Part shown: positions 27,201 to 42,300 of the stretch, one piece after another
Layout of the letters: each line of letters begins with the position of its first letter
Numbering within the stretch: position 1 is the stretch's first letter
Origin: Eumeta japonica
Taxonomy: Eukaryota > Arthropoda > Insecta > Lepidoptera > Psychidae
NCBI GenBank assembly: GCA_005406025.1
Contig: BGZK01000285.1
Coordinates: 434,001-498,000 of the forward strand
Direction of reading: 5' to 3'
Length of the DNA stretch: 64,000 bases
The notes under the pieces: generated by a model
What the model was told of the DNA's origin: nothing
Databases searched by the model: none
Seen by the model: only the letters and a program-made list of their open reading frames with translations
Program-made: the position numbers and the translations under genes

Positions 27201-30200
27201 TGCATGAAAACATCGATGGATGTCAGTGAGGCAAGACAGATATGCAAAGATCGTACCACGTGAAAATCTAGTCTCTGCCTACCCTTCTGGGGAAAAGGCG
27301 TGAGTTTATATTATTATTATTATATATAACCTGGTAATATTTACCTCGATACCTTTTCAAATATACCTATTTTTCCTCTCCCGTATGCAGGATCTGAACG
27401 CAACCGACGACAGCGAATCGCAATTCGCTCGGCGGCCGTTTCGTCGGACGCGTTCGCCCGCGCGTCCGCGCTCCGCCGGTTTTCGGGGAAATTTTTCACG
27501 CAAAATTCCGTGGACACCGATAATCGTCGACGATGTTTCGATAATTACTCGCGTCGCACGCACAAAACATCACGTTGTCGCAACGCTGATGCGACGACGC
27601 GATCTCCGGTTTTGATATTCCCGAAATGCGAGTGTTGCAATTTTTTTTTTTTTTCATCGGTACGGAGGTTTGATCGCGCGTTAATTTTGAAACGCAACCC
27701 TAAATTTAGCCGTACAATCGTTGTTGGACGGATGGCTAGAGACAGATGGATAGTTTTATCGTTCGTCGCGTACATGTTGTGAAAAGCGAGACTATTCGAT
27801 GCGGAATCATTACACGTAGCGATATTGAATATGAGGCTTAAGCGTCTATAAAGAATCGATGCAGAGACGAGCAGTGGTCGTAACACAGCCCGTAGGTGAA
27901 CCTACAACCTGGGATGAATGGGATGGGATGTATTGAACGGAATGCAAGCGATTATGAGTAAAACTTATGTTGTGCAACGAAAGCGGATGATCAGAAATTG
28001 GTCCCGCAAACCGCAACGTTTCGACGGGTTCGGATGGAGAAAATTCCAAGTCGAACTGAAAATGGGTTCAACCGAGTTCAAATAGGGAGAGGAGAGGCGT
28101 TATAGATGCGCGCGCTTCGTGACTTCCTCCTTCCCGCTTATTCGGAATTTAAATCGGGCGCCGGCGCGGGCCGGGCACGTCCTGCGCCGGCGCAACATAA
28201 CGGTGGCCGTAATATAACCTTTGATTGATATGGCTGCTGCGTACGCGGTTACCGCTCTGCGCTGCGGCTCTCCTCAATGGACTCGACCGGTACGATTTTG
28301 TCCATACTAATGATATTGATTTGGAGATTTTTTTATGTAGAACTTATAAGGGGCAAGCGGCCAACTAGAGAGTATACGGTCATCGTCGCCCACGGACACT
28401 CGTAATTCCTTAGGTGTAGCGAAGACGATAGGAGTTCGTTACCTATAAGAGCAGCTCAAAACATACACTAATGTAAAAGACAGTGGTGATTCCTGAAAAA
28501 AGTGTAATATAACAAATTATTAATATATTTTCTATAAATAACTAACAACAACGCGCATACATTTTTTAAGGAATGCGGTACGCGAGAAAGTACTGAGTAA
28601 TCACTCTAATGAGTACATGCAGAACATCCAGTTAATGTGATAAGCTTTTTAAGATCGCTCTCACCGACGTTAGGTGATCACACTGAAATCAATAAATTTA
28701 AATGTTATTTTCCTCCATTAGGTAGGTACCATTGAAATACCAAGTTTTTCATTACAAAGTCTTCATTTACAAAAATTGATAGAGAGCAATGCGAGCATGT
28801 AGTATTACTCGAAACAAACGTGTGCATAGCCATTAATACACGAACGGGGATTTTGTTAAAAACAGGCTTCAATTAAAATTTTAACTAAACCAAATGCGTG
28901 TCAGTCTCGCGCGGAAAAGGTTCTACACTATAATACATCAAAGCGTTACCTAGCATAATTTTTATACTAGACCGAAATTTTTTTGCGGCAACTAAAATAA
29001 AAAGGTTTATAAATAAGAATGTTACAATAACTTATCAGAGAATGAATTTGAAATCGAATTAATCGAATTCCTTGTATATAAATAGACCATCATCATCGGC
29101 GTCTCCGGAGGAGGGGGTCACGGGGATCATGAATCCCTCTGAGCTGGGTTTTTGTCTTACTGTTGTAATAGAATTAGAGCCAGCCCTGACTGAGCTTCGT
29201 GTTTGTGACCCCTTGACTCTAAGGTTGGATACTATCATAACCGAATAACCTACTGGTATATATTATATAAACAGCTCATACCACTACATCATTTAAATTC
29301 GTTGTTTTTAGGTGAAATTGAACGACATTTTTATACCCTTTTTCGCTTCAGAAATGTTTTCTTTTTTCCGTTAGAATTTATAGATTTAGTGTTTTCGTAC
29401 TGGTTCTCCTACAATTAATGCTTTAGACCCTATATTCCGAAGTGTTTTCATAGGGTCAAGCTCACTAGTTTCTGTAATGAGACGGGAATGCTCGATTTTC
29501 GCACTTTCATTTAATATATTTTAAACTATTTTAATTATAAAAAAACACGTATTCGTATTTCTCAAAAGTAGCATCTTCGTAATCGAAAAATTACCCTAAC
29601 AAAAGAAACACCCTAACAGGATTTGTTCATTTACGTTAGACGTTCGTGAACGAGTCACTCGACTATGTTGCGTACCAAAATTCGACTGTTTTTCATTCGA
29701 GTCCACCTCGACTTTTTTTTTAAATCCAAAATCGGCTCAAAACCTAGAACTTTCTCGAAGCGATTTCCATAACGGTCGAGACTTTCGTGACACACGAACG
29801 GCATCAGCGTCGATTGAACTCCATTCCGCTTCGACAGGAGCGCGATAAACCTGCAGGTAGGTCTCGGGCCAATGCGAAATAATTCACGAACGTCTGGCCC
29901 GGCCGCCGCAGCGGCGCCACTTTCCTCGCGCGGCCGGCTGTCCGCATCCTCAAAACGTTCATTACGCGATGTCGCCACACTACAATTACCCGGCCGGCGA
30001 ACGTCCGCAAACGGTAGTTTAGAAACGCGCAGGCGCAACAGGGGTATCGTTTACATCTTCGGAGAAATTTAATAGTGTATTTGCGTAGCTGTTGTGTGTT
30101 AGATTCGTCATGTCATAGACGAGCCGTTCGCGCCGATACGTAATGTGTATGTACCGGTTGTAGGGTGAATTTCGCAATGGAACACCTGAATTAAATGGAA

Positions 30201-33200
30201 ACTTTGCAGAAGCGGGCCGAGATTAACAAAAATTTTTTCATGTTAATTCGAGATCTAAAAAACCAAGGGTAGGAGAGGAGGTACTATGATCACGTGTGAA
30301 TATTACGAAAACAAAATATACCAGTTCTTAGTAAATGAACACGAAAATACGGTAGTATGGTTATTCGATAGAAATTTTTGGGCATAATATTTGGTGTACC
30401 TATAGAATATGTGATTAAAAATAGCTGTAGGTGACTTCAGATGAAGTTTTTAACTTTAGAGGGACGTATACGTAGTTTAATCATGTTACAATAATCTGAA
30501 GTGATAATTTTTATTTACATCCTTAGGAAACAGTATGAATATTCAGACAAATAAATACCCTTTACCATTCGTTTTTTGGTTTCGCGTGAATAATTAATTT
30601 ATATAAGAATTATATAAATTCCAATATCGCTTCTTCATTAGTCACTTGCAGTTGCAGTAAGTTCTGTATAACTTTATTCTGGTAGGCTCAGGGTCAATAA
30701 AACAAGTGCACAGTCGCTTATTAACATGATAGTAAATTTTGCTGCCAAGCCAAGATATAGGGATTATGACGAAATCAAAATTATTTATTATTTACGTAGC
30801 GGTATACGTAAATAATAAATAACTTTAACTTAACTTTTAATTTAAATTTTAAAAAATAATTTTTTAATTAGACGTTTTGCTCAAACAAGCGAAACCTGTT
30901 GCAGACTAGTCTAGTACTTAACAGTTTTTCTCTTATAAGATGCACATTTCCACAGTGAAACGTAATATTTATATACTTTATGTACGCGATGGCTCAGAGG
31001 GTGAGAACCGGCCTTCGAACCAGAAGGTATCCGGTTCGATCCCGTGCCTCGGAGAGCACATGAAACCACCTGCCACGGACGCTATCATGGAATTGGGAAA
31101 GTGGGCCATCACGGACGGCTTAATCTCCGAAACTCATGTCTCAGCATTGTGAATTAAATCTTGACGCAAGATAATGTAATTTTTCCGACGGGTGAAGCCG
31201 GGGCTGTCGCCTAGTGCAGACTCGTCCAGCACGTGACCTCTTTCACAAAACGTGCGCGCTCCCGCAAAGGCCCGCGGCGTAATTCATCACCCATATTCTC
31301 TTGCGTCGGCCGCACATCCTGCGCATAGGTATGCGCGGGGGGTCGCGCGCGCTCTCTACGTAACGGTAACCAGGTTATGAGGCTTATGATCGGCTCCTGA
31401 GTGCCAACGAGCCGCCGGCGGCCGACGCGGCGATGCGCCCGCGCACCGTTCGTACAGAAATGGGGCTGTCGTGAATGATACAGAAAACACGTATGCATCG
31501 AAGTGCATGAAATTTTTAAACACGTAATGCGTATGATTTGCTTATTTTATTCCGAATAATTTCATATAGTATTTTGATTAAGAATATTTCGTTTACTATA
31601 TTTGAGAATATATTTTTGAACAAAAACTTGGGTCTTTACTTATAAGGAACTAAGTAAATTTATTTTGTTTCCTAGTGACTTATAAGAAAACAATTAATAA
31701 ATGAATCAGAAGAACATATGTCTGTTTATCTTATTTAGATATCTACATCTTCAAGTCTATGTATCTTTGGTATTTTAAAACGTAATGTGTTTTTATACGA
31801 TTGTACGTCAGTTTAATCTAACCATTAAGGAATCTTATCTTATCTGTTTATTTGAGTATTTTTATTTTAAAACTCAAGATCCGTTTCGCAGATTCGATAT
31901 AATTTTAATTATTTTTTTTTTTGTACAATTCATAGAGCGAGATAGATTTCATTTCTGGAATGTGAGAATTAAAGTGTAAAGTTAATTATCAGTGATTTAA
32001 CAAAACGACAAAAGAAAATCTAACGTACGTTCCCGGTGATAAATACTTGCAGCATGGAGAAAGAAATCCGAGCAGGAGTTTAAACTTGGAAACTTTTAAC
32101 GTACTCGTGTGTGATACGCGGCCACGTTTATCAGCCCGTACATACAAAACACGATAAAAATCGATTGCAGGAGCGGGATCGAGATCCAGATGCGGGGCTG
32201 TGCTCGAAAATAGCAGTGCAATCGAAACTGCAACACAGAATTGCGATAAGCGTCACCGACGGCGAAAATGCTCGATGTGCGAAATTAAGGAGTTCGATCT
32301 GTATATATAGGATAGCGCGGCTGTGGAAGCTCGATGATTAAGAGCGAATCGATCGAAGGCTTTTTGATTCGGGCCAAAGTGGACCGCTCGCCCCGCGCCT
32401 CGGAGGCCAAGTTAAGCTGCCGGTTCCGGACTTCGTCACCTCAACGACGACGGCGGTCGTCGGCAGCTTCCGACCGACGCCGGGCGGCGTTCCTCACTCC
32501 GAAATGAATGGACGGTGGGAGCGTGTGTGTCGGCAGCGGAGCGATCAAAACTTGAAGCGACTCGTGCGACGGAAGGTGTCGAATTTTGAGCTGCGTCTCC
32601 TCGCGGCGCCGGCGCCGGCTCCGAGGGGGCGGCCGGGGCGCGGGCGCGGGGTCGGCCGCCGCGCGCCGGCGCCGTCAATCGGAGGAAGCAGAACAATAAA
32701 CTTTCACAGTTGCCCGATCGGACGCCGGCGGAGCATGGGGCATTGTCGCGGGATCGACGCCGCCGAGAGGCTTTCCGGCCGATCGGGCGCTTTCGCTCCG
32801 ACGCCGTTCCGGGTTCTGTTTTGTTTTCTCGTTGAATTGACCGTTGAAATTGTCGTTTCTATCGAATTCGAGGTTGTTTTCTGAATGAGAGATTGGATTT
32901 TGCTTTTTTAGACGTCTAAGAGACGTATTTGTTGTCCGGTCTTCGAGAAAACTTCTTAGTTATTGACAATGTCTATCTGTTTACCTACCGAGCGATATAA
33001 GTACTCAAGATACTTGTTGAGCGAAAGTTTTGGCTTTAAAATTTCAGTTCGGAATCACGCTAAAAATATAAATTTTATAAGCTTAAATAATTATTTTATC
33101 AATGAAATAATTTTTAAGGTATAAGTTAACTGCCCTATTTATTACTTCCTGACGGATAGTGTTTAAATTTCATAACAATAAACATTAGATATTTTATTAT

Positions 33201-36200
33201 ATAACTTCTGTACAATTAAATTAAAACAAAGAAATCCTTATTAAGAAAAAAACTTACAGATTTTGTGCAGACTTAAGGATAATATTTTTCAAAAAGTCAA
33301 TTCAAAAGTACACGATACAGAAACCTGAATTAGGAATGTAACACTCCAAATCGTTACACGGCTTGAACTGATGCTCGGACACAAACCGATTTATATTGAT
33401 CGTTGAACTGTATTGTAAGAGAGGGGCATTAGGAAAATGTCCCAATAAAGGTTCGAGCGCACGATGTGAATGTCAATGGGCGTAGGGCCGAGAGATGGCG
33501 CTGCGCGCGCTCTCGGAATTCGGTCTAACGGTCGCGCGGCAAACGATCGGGGCATAAATTCGTCGATCTACCTTCGGATAAAGAATGGCTGACGTTTTTG
33601 CTCGACGTGGTCGACGAAGGCACGACCTGCTCCTGTGGCTTGTTGTAGCTTGCTTATTGTATCACAAAAGATCTTGTATTAAAAAGATAATATCATAATT
33701 AATGAAGACACAAAAAAAAATATCTCACTAGAAATATAAATCTTTTTCTGCAACCATAGATTTAAAAACGAAAAAAGCCATCAATGTAAATAATAAGCGA
33801 ACGGAGCATTGCTAAGCAGCGACCGACGTCCCACAAAATACGTCAGATCGCTGTAAACGTACGAGCCCTAAAGACGTGTCTACACCGAAGAATGTCGCCG
33901 ACTGTCGTTACGCTGTCAATTCTTCCAGATTTAAGTCGTTCGCGTCGTGTCGAATGTAACGTTGTAAGTCGCTGCCATGAATTTTCCTGCTGCCGCTCAA
34001 CACAGCTCAGTGGTAAAGGTGATCTACAAAACCATGTTTGCTATTCGACATTTTACTGTGAAAGATGGCATCAGAATGGCGTCGCGTGCTCCGCCCGCCC
34101 GCCCCCGCCGAGCCGACACAATCGATCTCCGTGCAGTTATAATCAGATTCGATAAATTCGTATACGACACAGAATATCGGACACATCGATACGAACACAC
34201 CCCGAAGGCGCGCACCGATAGCTCGCGATCTTCATTGGGCTTGCAATAGAAAGTTTGTCTGTACGTTCTACAGACACGTCTTAACGGGCAGAAGTGTTAG
34301 AACAACTGCATTCTATATAACTATATGCATTAAAAAAAGGACCGAGTGAGAAATTCGATAGGAATATTATCTCCAACTAAAACAGGTCTATGGTACATGA
34401 AAACGTAAAAAATGTAAACATCCATCGTTACGACAAACTAAGGCTTGTCTATTTCTTTTTTTTGTTTAATGTTTATGTGTATTATTACATAGAAATAGAG
34501 AGATATTAACAAAATCAGGAATTGCACCCGCAACTACGTTAGTACAGTGCATTATCGAAACTTAATATAAAAGCACACTCAAAATACAACAAAAACGAGG
34601 TTTGATCGTTCAAGGCATATATTTTTAAACCGCTAAATAATTTTTTTATGTAAAACGATATGAAATGTTTTCTCAAGCAAAATAGATGTAGTATTGTTGT
34701 AATTAGCACCTGCTTCATCGATACTATTTTTAATTTCTCATAAGTCGAGAATGTGATTTCACGTGTTAAGAGCATTTTTTCCGAATTCGCAGATCAGATA
34801 ACTTCTTCTTTGTGTGGACCACACCTAGTCCCCATGTCCGCGCCACTACAGGACACAGAACACGCTTCATCCACAAACAAGTAACCGACCGCAGACGCTG
34901 GCAGCTGTCACAGACTGACTTGATTTGATTGACGTGGCTTCCGAAATGTGTGACATCAATCAAACTGAGTCGGGGAGGTCACCCATCCTATTCGCGCCTT
35001 GGCGTACATTTGTCAAACTAAGTATAGCTATCGAGTCGCGATCGTCTGTTGTCTGTTTGTATATAACTTTTAGTATAAAACATTTAGACGAAAGAAGGTA
35101 TTATATGAAAAACATTTCAAGGGCATCTTTTAGATTTTAATATGGCATAATAGGATTCAATTTTAAATGTTATCTCGAATGACTCGTGTAAATAACGTAT
35201 CAACATTAATCATTTCGTCGTTAAAATTCTTTCTTCGCTTTTAGAACTTTTTTATCCTCAGGCGATTTAAAAGAAAAACATATTTTTAAATGTATATTTA
35301 CTTTCATTGATAAGACAGAGCGATAAGTGATGCGCGCGCAGGTTATCGCGTCATTATTGATAGAACAGTATGACGATCGCAGACTTTTTTGCAATCACCT
35401 CACGCGACTCCCAGGAACGGAAGGGATCATTTAGTCACTTAAAAAAAAAAGGATTTCCTGTTTGATCGTGCTAGATCGATGAAGATTTTCGACTTAGGAA
35501 TATACGTTAAATACGTTAATAGTAATTAGTTATGATGGAAGGTCACAACGGATCGATCTAGAATCAGAAGGCACCAACCGGTGAGTTCTTAACTCGAGTC
35601 TAATTCAACAATCCGCCATTCCGTGCCTCTGGGAGCACACGGAATCGCCGGTCCCATCGGTCAACAGGCCCCATCCCGCCCTGAGTCACCGTGGCGATTT
35701 TAAGGTCTATGCTGCTTAATAAAAGATTATGAGACGGTATACTCACAAAGATGATAAAGCATTGACAAAAAAAAAGATACAATATCTTTTTTTCCAAAAC
35801 ATCGATTTCTGTTAATCTCGTACTTACAGAAGTGAATGTATTAAACATATACATACACACATATTGTATTTAACTACAACAATTACAATACCTACCAAGT
35901 AAGTGTCGTAAACACTTTTTTTTTATAAAATTTCATTTTACTATCGCAACGTTAATAGCGCGATAAACAAAGAGACGTTTGTCTCTGGCGATGGATTACA
36001 AGGTTGGCGTTCGCCCGACACGTACATCGAGCGGCGTGCGAGATCAAATCGATGCCCTTATCTAACTCAGATAAGGGCAATTTCTGTCTAATTAATACAT
36101 GTGCGTATCACGGTTTAGGTATGTATGTACACCGGCCCATGTCACGTACGTACGTTTTTCGTAATAACCGGGGAAAAACCTATGATTAATGATGCGACGA

Positions 36201-36289
36201 TAGAGAAAATCACGAACCTACCGATAAAATATCTTAGCGATACATCACTAAGTGTCCAAAAGACTGCGCAATCGTACGTTAGTTGCTCA

Positions 36290-36361
<72 letters not shown>

Positions 36362-39300
36362 GTATATACTCTAGTATAGAATAAGCTCTGTCGTTGTCGT
36401 CGGAGTAATAAACTTGAAGTTGCATGTGATTGTGGTATCAATGGCGTATCTACATAGTACGAGAATGACCATTATTGATGAATATTTCAACCAAGTCTGA
36501 CGATACTTAACCGACGTATGACAGACTATACGCTGCCCCCTAAGTTTCCGTCAATTCAATTTCAGTTACCTAACATCTTGCTTATCGCTAAAAAGAAAAT
36601 TATTCAATGACTTCTTTAACAATCCGCTTGCAGTAATTCTAAAACTGCATTCACATCTCATTTTTCGTTAATCTTTTACAGGCATCGTTTTTTTTTTTTT
36701 GTTAAATCACATTTTTTTAAGTTACATATTAGCAGCGGTATGAAGATGAATCAATAGTTCCTAAAATTCAATGCGAAGATCTAGGATAATGGCCAATAAC
36801 AGACGTGTGTATGTTTTCGCGGCGCGGCGACCTGCGCGGGCGACGGTCGACTCCATTGTCAGCCGCGGTTCTCGGAAATGGCGCAATGCCTTACAACCGC
36901 CTATACAACAATATTGATGGGTCATCGGTTTAGATTCAAACGCTAGATTGTGTGCGGAGGTGCGCTACGTCTATATCATTGCATAAGCACATTTAAAAAT
37001 TTTAATACAATAAATAAATGCAAAAAAGACAATACGATACCTCTATATCAGCAATTTTTACACGGTTTGAGTCTGTGGTGGATTGTAAATTCTTGCGGAA
37101 TACTTTTTGTAATATGAAATCTTAATAAAACCTGCCAGTCTTATTCTGATTCCGATATTAATCACGTAATGGGTTCTCGATATGACTTTTATTTTATAAA
37201 TAACCGTTTATATAAAAAGGTTGCATAGAGGTGTTGAATGTATGGATGAAATTTAAAATTGGTCAAGGGTAAAGTTAGTAAGTACAAATAGCGTAAAGGG
37301 AGAAAATATGGCACATGTACTTGCATTTTTTTACCAGCCATTTAATAGATTGATGGGTGTCTATATTGATGTTCCAAGACGAGAAAAAGACAGTAATTAC
37401 AATTTATTAGGGGAATTACATGTGAACCTCCTTTATCTACGCCTATAAAATAGTATCGCGACTGACTCGCTGACCGACAGACAACGCACAGCCTAAACAG
37501 ATAGACGAAGAGATGTGAAATTTAAAGGAAAAATTCCTCGAGAACCCTAAGGGTGCAATGAAGGGGATATTGTTGAAACTCCGTCCCTAAAATGTGAAAA
37601 AGCGTGCATGCTAATGTGTGTATGCAGTCTTTTTAATTACGATAATGATATGTAGTAGGTACATATACTTTTCAAAACTCAAAATAAAAGTAGAATATTA
37701 TTTTTGAAAATTCGTCTTCTAAGGAGGTGAACGGAAATAGCAATATTCTAATTACAAAAACAATGATTATATATATTTTTTAAAATTTACTTTTAAAGGA
37801 TAAAGGTTTTGTATTGATTGAGAATTTAAATCTGTTAGACAAGAGAAAATACTGGAAATATTGGGCAATTTTTATGGGGTTCGAATCGGGATCGAGAGCA
37901 AAACAACTAGAACATCTGCGTGCACGCATCGGGATACAAAAATTCATTGGCAAACACGCAACGCCTGTCGGGTGCCTCTCGCGCCCGATGGATATACAGA
38001 ATAAGGTGTGATTGGGAAGGGTATGTGTCGACTGGAGTATGAAAAGGCATGTTGCGGCGACTCCACCCCTGAAAATCTTATGAGCCACGAAATCGGAGGT
38101 ATATTTTAGAAGAACCAAATTTTAGGCAAACGAAACCCACGAACCTGCATGACACAATCAAGGAGCATCAGCGGAGATGCGTGCCACGTGAAGATCTGCA
38201 GCGTGCGCCTACAGTTCTAGGAATCAGCCGTGAGTTAACAAGTAAGAACGGATACGGAAAAAATCAGTTTATCTGCTAGATTACCCATATCCAGTGCCAC
38301 ATCCGCTGCGGTCGGAGTCACGACGCCGAAACGTATTGTGCTGAAGTGGTAACACTTTACGATGAAGACTCCGTCATTGATTACACGGAATCCTCACCAT
38401 CACATCGATAGGGTCGCGACGCGCCGGGGCACGCGTGACTAACCACGGATACCTGGTAGAAATGAGTCGCGTCGTTATCTGGACAAGACGCATCTCGGTT
38501 TGTCGAAGGCGGCGGCGTCAGAAAGGCTAACGGGGACCGCTTATCAGATAATGCGTTTATGCCCTCGCCCGTTCCGCTCCCAATTGCCCGGAATGTTTGT
38601 CCCTGATTGAGCAAACGGGCAAATTTGGTGGACTCGCGCATACCCGATAACGATGCGATAGGTAGGTGGGCTCGGATAAGAAGCGTCGAGTGCGCATTCG
38701 AGATTTGGAAATCGTCGATTCGTTAGTGCAGCAGTCTGATCGCACGATATCTTCTAAATTGCTATTCGGTGACGTGCCGTGTCGCCGATGATGTGATATC
38801 GGAAAATGTCCGCGAGGACTTACAAAATTGGTAAATGGTGGCACGAAGAGGCACTCACGGTCGATTCTGGCTGTACTCGAGAATGTTATTTGATTTTACG
38901 AATTTGGTGTCAATTTCATGACCGGGACGGATGCCGCGAATAGATGCGAAATAACGAAAATAGAATCGGCATTGAAGTAATAGTGTTGACTTTATAAAGG
39001 TACGGTGTTTAAACAGCCATCCCTCCGATGCGATTTCGGAGAAATATCTAGTCCATACGCGCGAATTTCAGGCGACGAAAACGAACTAGTCGAAAGCCAT
39101 GAAAAAAATCTTAGCTGAGTTCGCGCTTTTTATTTACAAAATACACTAAACTGACTTTAGATGATTCATAAGGTGCTAAGATCTCGAGTGGTATATATAT
39201 CATCTATATCAAAGCGGAAATTTAAATATTGGTATATCTATCACTTTTCGCTATTAAAAAGCAATAGTACTCCATTCCTTCTCAAATACAGAAATTATTA

Positions 39301-42300
39301 ATAATTGAAACAATAATAACTGTCTTAATGATAATCCTTACAATGATAGCTGTTGTACTAAGCGTTGTGTCAAATAGATTTGAATAGCACTATTTTAATA
39401 CGAACATGGGAATATTTGTACGAAAAAATTTTGAACTCTCGCATCGCAAAATTTTAAGTGGATCATACCAGATCGAGCGACTTATTTGTCCGGACGTGAC
39501 GAGTCGTAGTTTACGATTTTGTCCGTATTACCGGCTCTGGTACGGCACTCGGATTAAAATCTGTTTGTGTGTAAATTACTAGTTGTCGTGTAGAGGTGGT
39601 CGGAAAAATATTCAAATGAAACCTTCATTCAAATCGAAGCTCAAATTTACATCCCTTTTGTCACCCATATAGGTATGATACGGCTAATCAACCAATTTTT
39701 TATTTATTATTTCGCGATATCCATATCTTATTCTCATTTTATTACAATGGCGAAAATTTTATTATAGTTTATTTCTGGAACGTTTTATACGAAACTAAAT
39801 AATTATGAAAAGATAGCTATGGGGGCTCGCTGGTTGAAAGCGCTGCTTTTACCCAGAGGAACCGATTTCGGGCTCGGCCACGTGCAACTGACCAATGATA
39901 TTAAGCTGTTGATCTGATATGTACGTTGTCACCGCATTGATGACTATGGTTATTAGCACCCATCGACCCATACTCTGGTTCTGCATGCGTACGCGTGAAA
40001 GGCTTAAAGTCCAAACTCCCGCGGAAGGGTATCATGCCTCATTAACGGGATGATTAAAAGCTGACTTAAAAAACGAAACTCAAAAGATTTACATCTACAG
40101 TATCATCATTGATCGCTAAAGTTTTACACTTACGGTTAGCGGGTAGTTACGTACCCGAAAATTTTCAGTCCCTTAGCCGTTTAGAATGAACGGAGGGTCA
40201 GTTATATTCACTTGAAACGATCGAATCTTTACCGTTGTGATGTAAAGGTTACGTCAGGCTGAGAATCTTTGACGTAGCGCTGACGTCACGACGATAAAGG
40301 CTCGGTCGTTTCGAGCGCACACAGCCGACCCGTGGCATCGGCGCCGCGCCGAGGTGCCGCGCGCATCTCGCGAGATACCTACGTTCCTTGTAGGAGCGCA
40401 CCATCTGTGTCAACAGGCGCGAGTGCGTGACGCTGACGCGCGGAGATTCTCGCCGCGGGTACGTATCCGAGCTCGGCGTACAAGCTAAGCAAACAGCCGC
40501 GTGTCGTCGCTCTCGTGCGCCGGCGGAGGCTGTGTGTGCCGAGATGCGGGGAACAATGGACGCCGGCGGTCGCGGCCGTGCACGGAATGCCAGACATGTT
40601 TCGAATGTAATTTATTACGGTACGACGTTATGTTCAGAATGTTTCGGCTCGTTAATAACAAACGCGGAAGTGTCGAGATGAAAACGCATCGGATGATACA
40701 TCGGATGATTTGCAAACAGTACGCGCCCTTCGGCCGTCGACCGGTTGTGATTTTTGTACGCGGACGAGCCTACGTCCGGTGGTGGTGAAAATCTAGTTCT
40801 AGTTAGAAGTCCATGTTTACAAATGCTATTGAATTTATGTATTCGTGATTCAGTTTATTTGCTTTTTGCCAAATATATTCGTATTATGAGAAGCGCCTCG
40901 CTTACTTTTTGTATATTAACTTGAATGAAGCGACAAACTGAATTTTGGACTACGAATTTGGATATTAGAATACAGCGTTTAAAGGGTTCTTTTGCTGAAA
41001 AGTTAAAACGCCACGTCACGATGAAACTCCATGGCCTACCGGCCCGCCACCTCAGCGTCGACTATTGTAATTGGACTATTGCTATATCAACTTGAAACCC
41101 AACACTGTTGTATAATTTTTTTTTCCGCATCTAATACATTGCAAAAACATTCATATTTACGTCAAACATAGAGAACGTATTATATACGCATTTGTTTACG
41201 TATTGTGCCATTTGAGTAGCGCTGGTAATGGTTTAGTTTATAGGTTCAAAACATGTACTTTTTTTTTCTATTCGCACTTTTAAATTGACTTGGGCGTACC
41301 GAAAGTTATACGAAAAGAAGTCGTTCCTCAGTTATCTCTGAAACTTAGGAAAGAAACGATCTGAAATAATTCAAAATAAATAATAAGATCTAGTGTATAG
41401 ATCTATTTATTACCAAGAAATCAAAGCAAGTCTCAAGTCATAACATCTACTGGTGAAAAACAGCTCTACATTTTTATACCGTAATATGTAAATTTCTAAC
41501 GACCTGAATTAGTTTCTTTTTAAATAAATATTATACGGTACGGAATCCTCGATGTGCGAGTCCGTATTACGGTTTACCCATTTTTTGATTCCCTCGCAGT
41601 AATTTTCAAATCTCTAATCGCCGGAAACACCATCAAGCTGGTCTTCTAGCGCCGTACGCTTCGTACGCAATTTTCTGTCGCTGTGGACGAAAATCTGGAA
41701 TTATCTACCGTCAGCGGTATTCTCAATTGATTAAGAAAAGGGGATCTTCAAGAAAATAGTGTATTCCTTTCAGAAAGGCCGGCAACGCGGCAATTCCGAG
41801 GCCTTCTTTGGGATTACGGGTGTTCGTGGGCGTCGATGATCACCTACTCTCTGGCGACTAACGTAGGTACTTGTTTGCTCCATAAAAAAAAAACTTGTAA
41901 AAATTTCAAAACTTGCAAATGAGTATGCACCCACATCGTCGACCCAAATACTTATCATTAAGTACAAACGAACACATTTCTTGGTGAAGCATTTCTATAT
42001 CTCCGCCCGAGATAAGGTACGGCGGTTGTAAATCAAAATTTTTAAAACATCGGCGCGGACGTAAACTTTCACGACACCGCGCCTGTCTGTGTCTACTTTA
42101 TTTTTTGATTTACCGCGTTTTTATTAACTCACTTTTTGTCTGCCTGTCAGTTCTGTCCATCGAAATGGAATTTTATATCCGCTTTTAAATCAACTTCCCG
42201 ATGAGCTAGATACTTGAAACTCTAAACATAGCCGAGGATCGGATGACCATGCAAGAAAATGTGGAAAAAGTGGAATAATAATACAATGCGTTTATTGTAC

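Noticed and set aside
32436..32884. Arg/Ala/Pro-rich open frames on both strands
   Set aside because: Few stops expected in a CpG island; no domain or splice support.
36125..36441. Open frames with Tyr-Ile repeats on both strands
   Set aside because: Artefacts of the (TA)n microsatellite.
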